A stretch of DNA of 15,446 nt from JANXQE01 sp035294005 (GCA_035294005.1 DATGLT010000083.1:1-15446), one strand, 5' to 3'. Positions 1 to 6,356 are shown, counted from the first letter of the stretch. The notes: generated by a model not told the origin, from the sequence alone. A program made the numbers and translations.

Positions 1-119
1 GAACAATGGACGTTCTGTGATGGATTTGGACCAAAGGTCGAGTCGCTCTTGGCAGGTCGGCAATTTTACGATCGCAGCAGACCGTAATCTTCTCCGATTT
101 TATAGGTGACCAAATCAGC

Positions 120-1205
120 ATGCCGACTATGGACCTGACAAAGCTGGGCTGGAACGCTGAGCTCAATGAGCAATTCACGCCCCACCGTGCCAAGGGATTG
201 GTCCCGGCTCGTGTTGCGGTTGAGAATAAACATTTCTTCCGCGTCTGGACCGCTGAGGCGGAGCTGCTGGCGCAAGTTTCCGGCAAGTGCATGCATCAAG
301 CCGGCCGTTCGAACGCTGAACTTCCCAAGGTCGGAGATTGGGTCGCTGTAAAACTCGTACCGAAAGAGCAGAAGGCCATCATTCAAGCCATTCTCCCCCG
401 CCGCACACAACTCTCCCGCAAGGTTGGCCAGGCGGCCACTGAACAAATCCTGGCGACCAATATCGACACGGCGTTCATGGTGACGGCCGCGGACGCGAGT
501 TTCGACCCGGTTTGCCTGGAGCAGATGCTCGTCGTCGCGCATGAAAGCGGAGCGCGGCCCGTGGTGGTTCTCAATAAAATCGATTTGTGCAACGACTTTG
601 ACGCAAAAATGTCGACAACCACTCGCATCGCTGGCGGGGCGTTAATCCTCACCGCGTGCGCCATCACCGGGCGGGGAGTTAGTAAACTATCGGAATTGAT
701 CAAGCCCGGCGACACGGCCGTGTTCGTGGGCACGTCCGGGGTTGGCAAGTCGAGCTTGATTAATCGGTTATATGGAGAGGACATCCAGGCCACGATCGAA
801 GTGCGCACGAATGACGTCAAAGGCAGGCACACGACTTCCTGGCGCGAGATGATTTTTCTCCCGCAGGGCGGCGTGGTCATCGACACACCGGGGATGAGAG
901 AGTTCCACATCTGGATTGCGGCTGAAGGATCGAAACAAAGTTTTCCTGAAATCGAAGCGTTGTCTCCGCGCTGCCATTTTCGGAACTGCACCCATGTCAG
1001 GGAACAAAAGTGTGCGGTGCTCGAAGCGCTCGCGGCCGGCACCCTCTCGCGCCAGCGCTATGATAGTTTTCTCAAGCTCCAACTGGAAATCCGATACCTG
1101 CGCGAAGCTGAAAAGAGAGCCGCCTGGAAAGTCCGCAAGAAGAGCGACCGCGGGGGCGGCCGCCCGTCGCGGACGGAAGGGCTGATCGTCTCAATTCATT
1201 CGTGA
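120..1205 (+). CDS. rsgA: Ribosome small-subunit-dependent GTPase RsgA
   Basis: This is a circularly permuted GTPase of 361 aa that acts late in 30S subunit maturation, releasing from the subunit on GTP hydrolysis (family knowledge). An N-terminal OB-fold-like part (about residues 25-95) is followed by motifs in the permuted order that defines the family. G4 NKID is at 152-155, the G1 P-loop GTSGVGKSS at 204-212, and G3 DTPG at 255-258. The C-terminal zinc site is intact, with C285, C290, H292 and C298 in the CxFxxCxH...C pattern. The ATG at 120 is chosen because AGGTGA lies at 104-109, about 10 nt upstream. A second in-frame ATG at 129 would give MDLTKLGWN, a more family-like N terminus, but its spacing is poorer. 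The C-terminal tail after about residue 335 is basic and glycine-rich. engB follows 42 nt downstream on the same strand, so the two are probably cotranscribed. Confidence 0.95.
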   Translation: MPTMDLTKLGWNAELNEQFTPHRAKGLVPARVAVENKHFFRVWTAEAELLAQVSGKCMHQAGRSNAELPKVGDWVAVKLVPKEQKAIIQAILPRRTQLSRKVGQAATEQILATNIDTAFMVTAADASFDPVCLEQMLVVAHESGARPVVVLNKIDLCNDFDAKMSTTTRIAGGALILTACAITGRGVSKLSELIKPGDTAVFVGTSGVGKSSLINRLYGEDIQATIEVRTNDVKGRHTTSWREMIFLPQGGVVIDTPGMREFHIWIAAEGSKQSFPEIEALSPRCHFRNCTHVREQKCAVLEALAAGTLSRQRYDSFLKLQLEIRYLREAEKRAAWKVRKKSDRGGGRPSRTEGLIVSIHS

Positions 1206-1247
1206 CGCTTTTTTTCAAGCAGCACTTTCTTGAGGATATAGGTTCCA

Positions 1248-1988
1248 GTGCTTCGGATTTGTGCGACACTGGGTTGTGAGTTCTCCATCGTGAATATTTC
1301 ATCCGCTGTTTTTGATTGCAGCGCGCCGGACCTGGATTCGTGTCCGGACGAGTCACTGCCGGAGTTCGCCTTCGTTGGCCGATCGAACGTGGGCAAATCC
1401 TCGCTGCTCAACATGCTCGCGGGCGAGCAGGCGATGGCCCGAGTCTCCGCCACGCCCGGGTTTACGAAGCTGATTAACATCTTCACGATTAATAAATCCT
1501 GGCGATTGGTGGACTTGCCCGGTTACGGGTTCGCGCAGGGCGCGCGAAAGGACCGGGCCCGGTTCAACAAAGCAGTGGCTGATTACCTGCAGCATCGCGC
1601 GAACCTCTGTCTGGTCTTTGCTTTGATCCAATCCGGGTTGGAGCCGCAGGAAGTTGATCTCGAGTTTGTGAAATGGCTCGTGCGCCACTCCATGCCCTTC
1701 GTCCTGGTCTTCGCCAAGACCGACAAGGTACCTGCCGCCACGGTGCAGGCGAACATCGCGGCTTTTACCGAGCACATTTCGAGATGGTTCGAAAAACCAC
1801 CGGCAGTGTTCACCTGTTCCGCAGAGACTGGACAGGGCCGGCAGGAGTTGCTCGGGGTAATCGACGAGCAATTGACGGCAATCAACGCGGCTTCGAATCA
1901 GGCGCCGGCAGCTGCCGAACCCCTCCCTCTTCAAAGGCAAGCTCGACAAGATCGGAAACGACGTCCCGACCTCAACCGCCCCTGGTGA
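1248..1988 (+). CDS. engB: Ribosome biogenesis GTP-binding protein EngB (YsxC/YihA)
   Basis: EngB is a small TRAFAC-class GTPase needed for 50S subunit assembly. The 246-aa reading shows G1 GRSNVGKSS at 44-52, the G2 region SATPGFTK at 67-74, G3 DLPGYG at 89-94, G4 AKTDK at 156-160 (usually TKxDK) and G5 SAETGQG at 191-197. The first start is a GTG at 1248, with GAGG about 12 nt upstream. Another in-frame GTG at 1290 (residue 15, reading VNISSAVF) fits the usual N terminus better, so the start is uncertain by 14 codons. Residues from about 213 to 246 form an Ala/Pro/Arg-rich tail beyond the normal length of around 200 aa. The segment usually written LIDxR reads ALIQSG here, a deviation in a normally conserved strand. 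The gene lies 42 nt after rsgA, so two ribosome-assembly GTPases are paired. It converges on the small minus-strand gene that ends at 2005. Confidence 0.93.
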   Translation: MLRICATLGCEFSIVNISSAVFDCSAPDLDSCPDESLPEFAFVGRSNVGKSSLLNMLAGEQAMARVSATPGFTKLINIFTINKSWRLVDLPGYGFAQGARKDRARFNKAVADYLQHRANLCLVFALIQSGLEPQEVDLEFVKWLVRHSMPFVLVFAKTDKVPAATVQANIAAFTEHISRWFEKPPAVFTCSAETGQGRQELLGVIDEQLTAINAASNQAPAAAEPLPLQRQARQDRKRRPDLNRPW

Positions 1989-2004
1989 GGCCGTGCCTCA
2001 GGTT

Positions 2005-2184
2005 TTAATTGGTCGCCACGACTTCGACCTCGCCCGACAACAGTTTGAGCCCATAAAAAGTCCTCCACTTTCCATGGCAATCCTGGTACGCCATGCATTG
2101 AAATCCTTCGGTCTCAACCAGGACGGGTTTGATCTCCGCGCGGGGATTTACTTTCACCTCGGGAACCTCCAGCTTCTCATTCAT
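2005..2184 (-). CDS. Small conserved-looking hypothetical protein (59 aa)
   Basis: This minus-strand frame runs from an ATG at 2184 to a TAA at 2005-2007 and encodes 59 aa, starting MNEKLEVPEV and ending GEVEVVATN. It looks like a real protein. Composition is balanced, with many acidic and basic residues and alternating hydrophobics (KPVLVETEGFQCMAYQDCHG). A central GKWRTFYG segment rich in aromatic residues is followed by a valine-rich strand. I infer a small beta-rich cytoplasmic protein. I have an impression of similar short proteins with a GxWRxFY core in Verrucomicrobiota, but I cannot check it. AAGGA lies directly upstream of the ATG, closer than an ideal Shine-Dalgarno site; no alternative start is obvious. 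The gene is convergent with engB, with 16 nt between the two stop codons, which is tight packing consistent with a genuine gene. The opposite-strand frame over the same bases looks less protein-like. Function unknown. Confidence 0.68.
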   Translation of the reverse strand: MNEKLEVPEVKVNPRAEIKPVLVETEGFQCMAYQDCHGKWRTFYGLKLLSGEVEVVATN

Positions 2185-2573
2185 ATCCTTAAATAACTTT
2201 TAAAACCGGGTTCCACTCGCCGTATCTTGCGATTTCCTAGCCGGTTTGTGGCTGACCCTTGTTTTGCAAAGCCGCCACGAAGGGTGCGACGTGCGACTTG
2301 CACGTTCGGGTCCGGCTTCTCCGGCATTTTGCACTGGCGACACTTACCGAATGAGGAACGTCGCGATCCCCTCCCGTTGCTTTGCCACCGGGCCGCGGGG
2401 TCGCAGACTGTTGCGGCGCGGGTGGTTGCTAAGTTCTCCAGCCGCGAGCTTGGATCGCATCCAGCGCTGTGCTTAACGCGTCGCACTACTGGCACAACAG
2501 CAGCTAAAGGACAGCAGAAGGTGCGGTCGTCCGTAAGGACAGCAGCACGCAAAGAAAACGAAAAGATAACATT
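2185..2573. other. Intergenic region with a short direct repeat
   Basis: Frames on both strands are open over much of this 389-nt stretch, but their translations are Arg/Pro/Ala-rich without domain-like order, so I call no gene. It separates the minus-strand 59-aa gene from the plus-strand membrane-protein gene and should hold promoters for both. The one regular element is an 11-bp direct repeat AAGGACAGCAG at 2507-2517 and 2535-2545, with a 28-bp period, ending 28 nt before the ATG at 2574. I could not assign -35/-10 boxes with confidence. Confidence 0.5.
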
Positions 2574-2837
2574 ATGTCACTAATCACAATCGTGGTCACT
2601 CTCATCATCGTCGGAGTATTGCTCTGGCTCGTGAACACCTACATTCCCATGGATGGGAAAATCAAAAGAATCCTCAATATTGCAGTTGTCGTAATCGTAG
2701 TTCTGTGGCTGCTGAACGCATTAGGAGTCTGGGGCCGCTTACGCGATGTTCGGGTCTCAATTGATGCGCCGGCCAGCAACAATCTGGTCGCCGAATCAGG
2801 CCTGCTGGGCAGCCCGGTGTTCCCGATCACGGCTTAG
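2574..2837 (+). CDS. Thivi_2564-family small membrane protein
   Basis: This 87-aa protein has two predicted membrane segments, about residues 4-23 (ITIVVTLIIVGVLLWLV) and 34-52 (ILNIAVVVIVVLWLLNALGV). They are joined by a short loop, NTYIPMDGKIKR, and the motif order MDGKIKxILN...VVLWLLN matches the family I know as Thivi_2564-type. The family's function is not established; members are short inner-membrane proteins often found beside stress-associated mini genes. The family part ends near residue 60 (LRDVRV). The remaining 27 or so residues, through PVFPITA, are an unusual tail, possibly random sequence read until the next stop. The start is the ATG at 2574; upstream bases are A-rich (AACGAAAAGATAAC) with only a weak AAAAG-type ribosome site. 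No terminator follows directly; the hairpin-repeat region starts soon after. Confidence 0.8.
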   Translation: MSLITIVVTLIIVGVLLWLVNTYIPMDGKIKRILNIAVVVIVVLWLLNALGVWGRLRDVRVSIDAPASNNLVAESGLLGSPVFPITA

Positions 2838-2918
2838 GCCGCAATGGACGGAGTTGGGGGCGAGGGCAGCTCGTCCCTGGGTTTGTGGCACACAAAAACG
2901 TTAGGATCGGTAACCTCA

Positions 2919-3089
2919 GGAATTCTCCTGGAGAGAACTCTGCGGTGATGTTGTGCCTGGTTGGCGACCGAGCGCTGACGTCGCACAATCGACCCATGAA
3001 TCCAGCCGTCCCTTCGGGACTCATCCCACCGGCCAATAAACCCAAGGCTAAAAACCTTGGGCCATTCTCAACTGTCCCTTTCGGGACTG
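2919..3089 (+). repeat. Three-hairpin repeat, copy A (direct)
   Basis: The unit begins GGAATTCTCCTGGAGAGAAC and continues for about 85 nt before its hairpin core. The core has GTCCC/GGGAC at 3008-3020 (loop TTC), CCCAAGG/CCTTGGG at 3041-3061 (7-bp stem, loop CTAAAAA), and GTCCC/GGGAC at 3074-3087 (loop TTTC). Copy B at 3317-3489 aligns along the whole length with scattered substitutions and single-base indels, and the stems are preserved. No transposase is adjacent. The style resembles REP/BIME-type palindromic repeats, but I cannot name the family. Confidence 0.8.
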
Positions 3090-3182
3090 GACGGAAAGCA
3101 ACGCCCGCGGCGGAGGATGGTTTTTGGAACGAGAACGGGGATTGGCTTTGCAAGGTCAGTTGTTTGCGCCGATCAGGCTTCT

Positions 3183-3266
3183 GTCCCAAAGGGACAATTG
3201 CAACTAGCCCAAGGTTTCAACCTTGGGTATGCGCTGCGAGCTGTATAAGTCCCGAAGGGACGGCTG
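3183..3266 (-). repeat. Three-hairpin repeat, copy C (inverted core)
   Basis: This copy of the core module lies in opposite orientation between copies A and B. GTCCC/GGGAC is at 3183-3195 (loop AAA), CCCAAGG/CCTTGGG at 3208-3227 (loop TTTCAA), and GTCCC/GGGAC at 3249-3261 (loop GAA), followed by CGGCTG. Read on the minus strand it begins CAGCCGTCCCTTCGGGACT like A and B and ends with the GTCCCTTTGGGAC hairpin. The upstream arm found in A and B is absent, and the linker between the first two hairpins differs in sequence, so only the stems seem constrained. Confidence 0.75.
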
Positions 3267-3316
3267 AGGGGTTAGTCCACGGGCGCTCGTCGTGGGGATT
3301 TCACATGTAAAGTTTG

Positions 3317-3489
3317 GAATTCCTGCTGGAGAGAACTCTGGGTGATGTTGTGCCTGGTTGGCAACCGAGCGCTGACGTCGCACAAATCGACCCACGATTT
3401 CAGCCGTCCCTTCGGGACTCATCCCGCCGGCCGATGAACCCCAAGGTTAAAAACCCTTGGGCTATTCTCAACCGTCCCTTTCGGGACGG
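3317..3489 (+). repeat. Three-hairpin repeat, copy B (direct)
   Basis: This is a near-full-length direct copy of the unit at 2919-3089, starting about 398 nt later. Shared blocks include GAGAGAACTCTG, GTGATGTTGTGCCTGGTTGG, ACCGAGCGCTGACGTCGCAC and CAGCCGTCCCTTCGGGACTC. Hairpins are at 3406-3418, at 3440-3461 (CCCAAGG/CCTTGGG) and at 3474-3487. The last can extend to CCGTCCC/GGGACGG in this copy, a longer stem than in copy A. Confidence 0.8.
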
Positions 3490-3493
3490 GACG

Positions 3494-3533
3494 GCGGCTA
3501 CCCAACATAGCCGCGAGGCGTTTACGAGCCTCG
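3494..3533. repeat. Two further adjacent hairpins after copy B
   Basis: GCGGCTA at 3494-3500 pairs with TAGCCGC at 3508-3514 (7-bp stem, loop CCCAACA). CGAGGC at 3514-3519 pairs with GCCTCG at 3528-3533 (6-bp stem, 8-nt loop). They share one base, so they form a nearly continuous string of stems with the copy B hairpins. Confidence 0.65.
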
Positions 3534-3563
3534 ACGACCCTCGTCGCCGGTGGAATCCGCGCG

Positions 3564-3588
3564 CGCTCCTGAACAAGGAGCGTTTTTT
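3564..3588 (+). terminator. Rho-independent terminator (plus strand)
   Basis: A perfect 7-bp stem, CGCTCCT at 3564-3570 and AGGAGCG at 3576-3582, has a 5-nt loop GAACA and is followed at once by six T residues (3583-3588). It reads as an intrinsic terminator for rightward transcription. There is no T-tract on the other strand, so it does not serve the minus-strand gene ending at 3632. The nearest rightward gene ends at 2837, about 730 nt upstream, so the terminator would end either a long 3' UTR or a separate transcript of the hairpin region. Confidence 0.75.
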
Positions 3589-3631
3589 GGTTGCTGGGTT
3601 TATCGTGAACTTCAGTTGCGGGAAGATCGAG

Positions 3632-3994
3632 CTACGGCTCAACTTTGGCTGAGGGTGCGGTCTGACTTGGCTCTCCGGCTGCCTTGGCTTCGGGATTAGG
3701 GAAAGGCAATATGTTGAGAGGCGCATTGAAAACCGCCGGATCAAATAACTCGCCGAGAATCCTCACGTCCAATACCTGCTCCGGCAACAGGCCCAAAGTT
3801 TGGGATCCGGTGTTACTCGAGTAGTCCCAAAACCAATATCGGTTTACGCCATCGTTTGTGTCCGCTCCACGTCCGTAATCCATCGGGGCACAGACTAGAT
3901 CAATCACCGCGCTGTCCGCCCGAGAATAGAATCGCAGGCAGACCTTGTGTTTTTCTTTGATGGCTTCGATAAACTGTGTGTGATTTGGTATCAT
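3632..3994 (-). CDS. Small WYL-domain-like protein (120 aa)
   Basis: This minus-strand 120-aa protein starts MIPNHTQFIEAIKEKHKVCL, from an ATG at 3994 with AGG a few bases upstream. Residues about 5-85 resemble the fold pattern of a WYL domain. There is an opening helix FIEAIKEKHKV, a strand LRFYSRAD, a strand AVIDLVCAPMDYG, then an RYWFWDY segment, and finally LLPEQVLDVRILGELFDP. WYL domains are ligand-sensing modules, usually fused to a helix-turn-helix. No DNA-binding domain is present here, so a stand-alone sensor or binding protein is my inference. The last 30 or so residues are Pro/Ala/Ser-rich and look disordered. The gene stands alone between the repeat cluster and an apparently empty stretch. 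I have fair confidence that the gene is real and less in the domain label. Confidence 0.7.
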   Translation of the reverse strand: MIPNHTQFIEAIKEKHKVCLRFYSRADSAVIDLVCAPMDYGRGADTNDGVNRYWFWDYSSNTGSQTLGLLPEQVLDVRILGELFDPAVFNAPLNILPFPNPEAKAAGEPSQTAPSAKVEP

Positions 3995-4445
3995 AACCTG
4001 GATGCATTGAGCCGCGCTTTTCTCTCCAGCTAATACAGAGCCAATCCACCCCGCGGCGGCCTAACCTCTTGGATGGTGCTTGATTGCGGCTTCTCGGCGG
4101 CGCCTTTCGCATGGTGAAAAGAGCTCCTGCCATTGCAAGTTGCACGGCCCGCGCCCACACAACATGCGCTTTGCAAACCGCACGAGTCGCTTGAGTTTGC
4201 TCCCCATCGATTGTTGGGCTGCTCCTTCACCCATACCTCCGCCGAGATTGCTAAGGTACTTTTGTTGCCGGTAAGGAGGTTGTGGGGTTTCGAAAGACTG
4301 GATCCCATAGCTGCTTTCCCAACACGGCCCAGGGCAAGGCGCCCATGGCACACCAAACGCTTAAGGACAGAGACAAGCAACGAGCTTCCAACAGAACGGA
4401 CTGAGTTACCCGCAAAATAGCTCCTGAAGTCAGAATGTCGCGGAA
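3995..4445. other. Stretch without a convincing gene
   Basis: Both strands have open frames across this 451-nt stretch, and none is persuasive. The most protein-like is minus-strand 4061-4351 (96 aa, containing KLKRLVRFAKRMLCGRGPCNLQW), possibly from an internal ATG in MGEGAAQQ. Its beginning (MPWAPCPGPCWESS) is odd and no Shine-Dalgarno sequence or family match is evident. It could be a decayed gene. The stretch should also contain promoters for the flanking divergent genes, but I saw no confident boxes. Confidence 0.4.
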
Positions 4446-5456
4446 ATGAATCGAATAGGCACAAAGTTTAAGACCGTTATGAAAAATAAAAGCATCAATT
4501 ACCATACGCTGCCAGGAATCGGGGCAGTACTCCTTGGATTTGCAGTCGGGATCCTCCCAGCCCCGGACGCGGCGGCAGTTCAAGGGCCCGTAAATCTTGG
4601 AACCGCCGGCAATTTTGCCATCCTGGCAAAATCAGGAATTTCGACCATTCCGACTTCCGCGGTCACGGGGGATATTGGAGTCAGCCCAATCGACTCGACA
4701 GCCATCACTGGGTTCTCGACAACCCATGCTTTCGGCAGCCCCTTTGCGACATCGGTGCAAATTACCGGAAAGATGTACGCAGCTGACTACGCCGCTCCAA
4801 CTCCCGTTAACCTGACTACGGCGATCGGGGATATGCAAACAGCTTACACGGACGCCGCAGGACGGACCACGCCCGATTTCACGGAGTTGGGTGCCGGTCA
4901 GATTGGCGGCCTGACTCTTGTCCCCGGTCTCTACAAATGGGGCACTGACGTTTTGCTGTCGACAGATGTCACCCTCAGTGGTGGCCCGAACGCCGTCTGG
5001 ATCTTTCAGATAGCGGGAAAACTCATTCAGGCGAACGGCACGAAGCTCATTTTGGCGGGCGGTGCCCGGCCCGAAAACATCTTCTGGCAGTCCTTCGGCG
5101 GTGTCTCGCTGGGGACCACCGCGCACTTCGAGGGAATTGTATTGGCCGAAACCTCAATCACACTCGGCACGGGCGCATCGATCAATGGCCGGCTGTTGGC
5201 CCAGACGGCAGTCACGCTTGATTCCAATACCGTAACGGCCCCCAATACTGTGGCGGCCGCGATCACGCTCGTCTCCTCGGCCACCGTTAACGGCCAGTAC
5301 GCTTACGTTTCAGGCCATTCAGTTGATGTCGGCACCCAGACCATCACCGGACCGGTCTCGGGTAACGTGCAGTTTTATCGCATCCATTCCGGCACCGCGC
5401 TTACCATTACGAAGGTCAGCCTCTCGGGAGGTAAGTTTGTAATCACCTATAAATAA
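4446..5456 (+). CDS. Secreted DUF3494 ice-binding-like protein
   Basis: The protein has 336 aa from the ATG at 4446. An in-frame ATG at 4479 starts MKNKSINYH and gives a more normal signal peptide: Lys-containing n-region, hydrophobic PGIGAVLLGFAVGILP, and likely cleavage after AAA near residue 44. Residues about 50-264 match the DUF3494 (type I ice-binding protein) pattern. This includes VNLGTAGNFAILAKSGI, a TGDIGVSP segment, LVPGLYKW, VWIFQIAGKLI, NIFWQSFGGVSLGTTAHFEG and ASINGRLLAQTAVTLDSNTV. In the family this is a beta-solenoid with a capping helix, secreted or surface-attached. Some members bind ice; many in non-polar bacteria are of unknown or adhesive role. Residues about 273-336 form a separate beta-rich C-terminal module ending GNVQFYRIHSGTALTITK...FVITYK, with no membrane anchor visible. 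Neither start has a strong ribosome site. A coiled-coil lipoprotein gene follows after 47 nt. Confidence 0.88.
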   Translation: MNRIGTKFKTVMKNKSINYHTLPGIGAVLLGFAVGILPAPDAAAVQGPVNLGTAGNFAILAKSGISTIPTSAVTGDIGVSPIDSTAITGFSTTHAFGSPFATSVQITGKMYAADYAAPTPVNLTTAIGDMQTAYTDAAGRTTPDFTELGAGQIGGLTLVPGLYKWGTDVLLSTDVTLSGGPNAVWIFQIAGKLIQANGTKLILAGGARPENIFWQSFGGVSLGTTAHFEGIVLAETSITLGTGASINGRLLAQTAVTLDSNTVTAPNTVAAAITLVSSATVNGQYAYVSGHSVDVGTQTITGPVSGNVQFYRIHSGTALTITKVSLSGGKFVITYK

Positions 5457-5503
5457 CATCCGCAGCAGCAAACAAGGCAGTCTAAACAATAAATTTCAGA
5501 ATT

Positions 5504-5950
5504 ATGAAAAATACAATTTTAGTTCTCACCCTTCTTTCCGTGGCCGTTTTCACCGTGGCCTGCAATAAAGAGCAGACCACCTCGGAACAGCTGGACAAAG
5601 CCCAGGCCGCAACAAAGCAGGCCGCGCAAGACATGAAGGATTACACTTACGCCCAAAAATCCGCCTTTGTCGAAACCATGCAAGGCCAGTTGGGCGCACT
5701 CAATCGTGATCTGGACCAACTCTCCGCCAAAGTCGAAGCCTCCAGCGACTCGGTCAAAGTCGAGGCGAAACCTAAACTCCAGGCCTTGCGCGACCAGACG
5801 GCTCAGCTGAACAAGCGATTGGACGAGGTCAAGAACGCCACTGAGTCCACGTGGGACAGCGTTAAAGACGGCTTCAAGAAAGCCTATGAGTCTTCAAAAG
5901 ACGGGTTCACCCAGGCGCGTCAGTGGGCGAGCAACAAGGTTGCACCGTAA
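5504..5950 (+). CDS. Coiled-coil lipoprotein (148 aa)
   Basis: The first 20 residues form a lipoprotein signal: MKN, then hydrophobic TILVLTLLSVAVFTVA, then Cys20 in TVAC. The -3 residue is Thr rather than the more usual Leu/Val, so the lipobox is slightly atypical. The mature part, about residues 28-140, is helical and heptad-like, with many Gln, Lys, Ala and Asp residues. Examples are QLDKAQAATKQAAQDMKDYTYAQKS and LGALNRDLDQLSAKVEASSDSVKVE. It ends with DGFKKAYESSKDGFTQARQWASNKVAP, a repeated KDGF motif reminiscent of YtxH/apolipoprotein-like amphipathic helices. I infer a periplasmic, membrane-tethered structural or stress protein; the exact family is unknown. No clear Shine-Dalgarno sequence precedes the ATG (AATAAATTTCAGAATT). 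It lies between the DUF3494 gene and two mini membrane-protein genes on the same strand, probably one operon. Confidence 0.82.
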   Translation: MKNTILVLTLLSVAVFTVACNKEQTTSEQLDKAQAATKQAAQDMKDYTYAQKSAFVETMQGQLGALNRDLDQLSAKVEASSDSVKVEAKPKLQALRDQTAQLNKRLDEVKNATESTWDSVKDGFKKAYESSKDGFTQARQWASNKVAP

Positions 5951-5996
5951 GACGGTCACTTTCTCCAAAAGCACAACACAACTGAAAGAAAAATAC

Positions 5997-6146
5997 ATGT
6001 TATACACAATTGCCCTTATCCTGATCATTCTTTGGCTGCTCGGCCTGGTCACCAGTTATACCATGGGCGGAGTCATCCATGTGCTGCTCGTGATCGCCTT
6101 GATCATGGTGGTGCTCAGTTTCATCTCCGGACGCAGAGGGGCTTGA
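5997..6146 (+). CDS. lmo0937-family mini membrane protein (49 aa)
   Basis: This 49-aa protein begins MLYTIALILIILWLLGLVTS at the ATG at 5997. Two membrane segments, about residues 3-19 and 24-42, are separated by YTMGG, and the protein ends SGRRGA. The pattern (LWLLGLV...TxGGxIHxLLVIA...RR) is that of the lmo0937/DUF5670 family, whose function is unknown. The open frame extends upstream to 5886, but that part overlaps the lipoprotein gene and reads as nonsense. The ATG at 5997 has GAAAG about 10 nt upstream and gives the family's usual length. The next gene starts 3 nt after the stop, so translation is probably coupled. Confidence 0.85.
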   Translation: MLYTIALILIILWLLGLVTSYTMGGVIHVLLVIALIMVVLSFISGRRGA

Positions 6147-6149
6147 TTT

Positions 6150-6356
6150 ATGACTAAACTCGTTTCTCTGGCATTGATCATTGGCGGAATCGTTCTGGTT
6201 GTCACAGGGTTTAACGCAACTCATGCCTTCGCGTCACAGGTTTCCAGGTTCTTTACTGGATCGCCCACCGACAAAGCCGTTTGGATGCTCATCGGGGGCG
6301 TTGTCGCCGCTCTGGCAGGGGTGACGATGCTCTGGCGCAATCCTAGACACAATTGA
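6150..6356 (+). CDS. DUF3185-family membrane protein (68 aa)
   Basis: This 68-aa protein has membrane segments at about residues 4-20 (LVSLALIIGGIVLVVTG) and 43-62 (AVWMLIGGVVAALAGVTMLW). Between them lies the family signature FASQVSRFFTGSPTDKAVWMLIGG, typical of DUF3185, a small inner-membrane family of unknown function. GAGGGG at 6136-6141 is one of the clearest ribosome sites in the window, 8 nt before the ATG, and lies inside the end of the preceding gene. That tight spacing implies cotranscription with the lmo0937-type gene. The large DUF748 gene follows 25 nt later. Confidence 0.87.
   Translation: MTKLVSLALIIGGIVLVVTGFNATHAFASQVSRFFTGSPTDKAVWMLIGGVVAALAGVTMLWRNPRHN

Larger units (their letters stand above)
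2838..3631. other. Gene-free interval filled by hairpin repeats
   Basis: No convincing coding region is seen in these 794 nt. Open frames here are read through repeat units and give translations such as MSPEGTAE or SRRDG, so I treat them as spurious. The interval contains two direct copies and one inverted copy of a three-hairpin unit, two extra hairpins, and an intrinsic terminator, each listed separately. Confidence 0.75.

Noticed and set aside
2827..3422. Several open frames (2885-3310 +, 2827-3189 -, 3204-3422 -) as hypothetical proteins
   Set aside because: They are read through the three-hairpin repeats. The translations consist of repeat-derived phrases and Pro/Arg-rich filler with no domain pattern.
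3001..3490. CRISPR array
   Set aside because: The repeats are palindromes of different kinds in both orientations, unevenly spaced, without regular repeat-spacer units or cas genes.
4061..4351. Minus-strand 96-aa gene containing KLKRLVRFAKRMLCGRG
   Set aside because: Mildly protein-like in the middle, but it has an odd Cys/Pro/Trp-rich start, no ribosome site and no recognised family. Competing frames are also open, so I kept it only as a possible relic.
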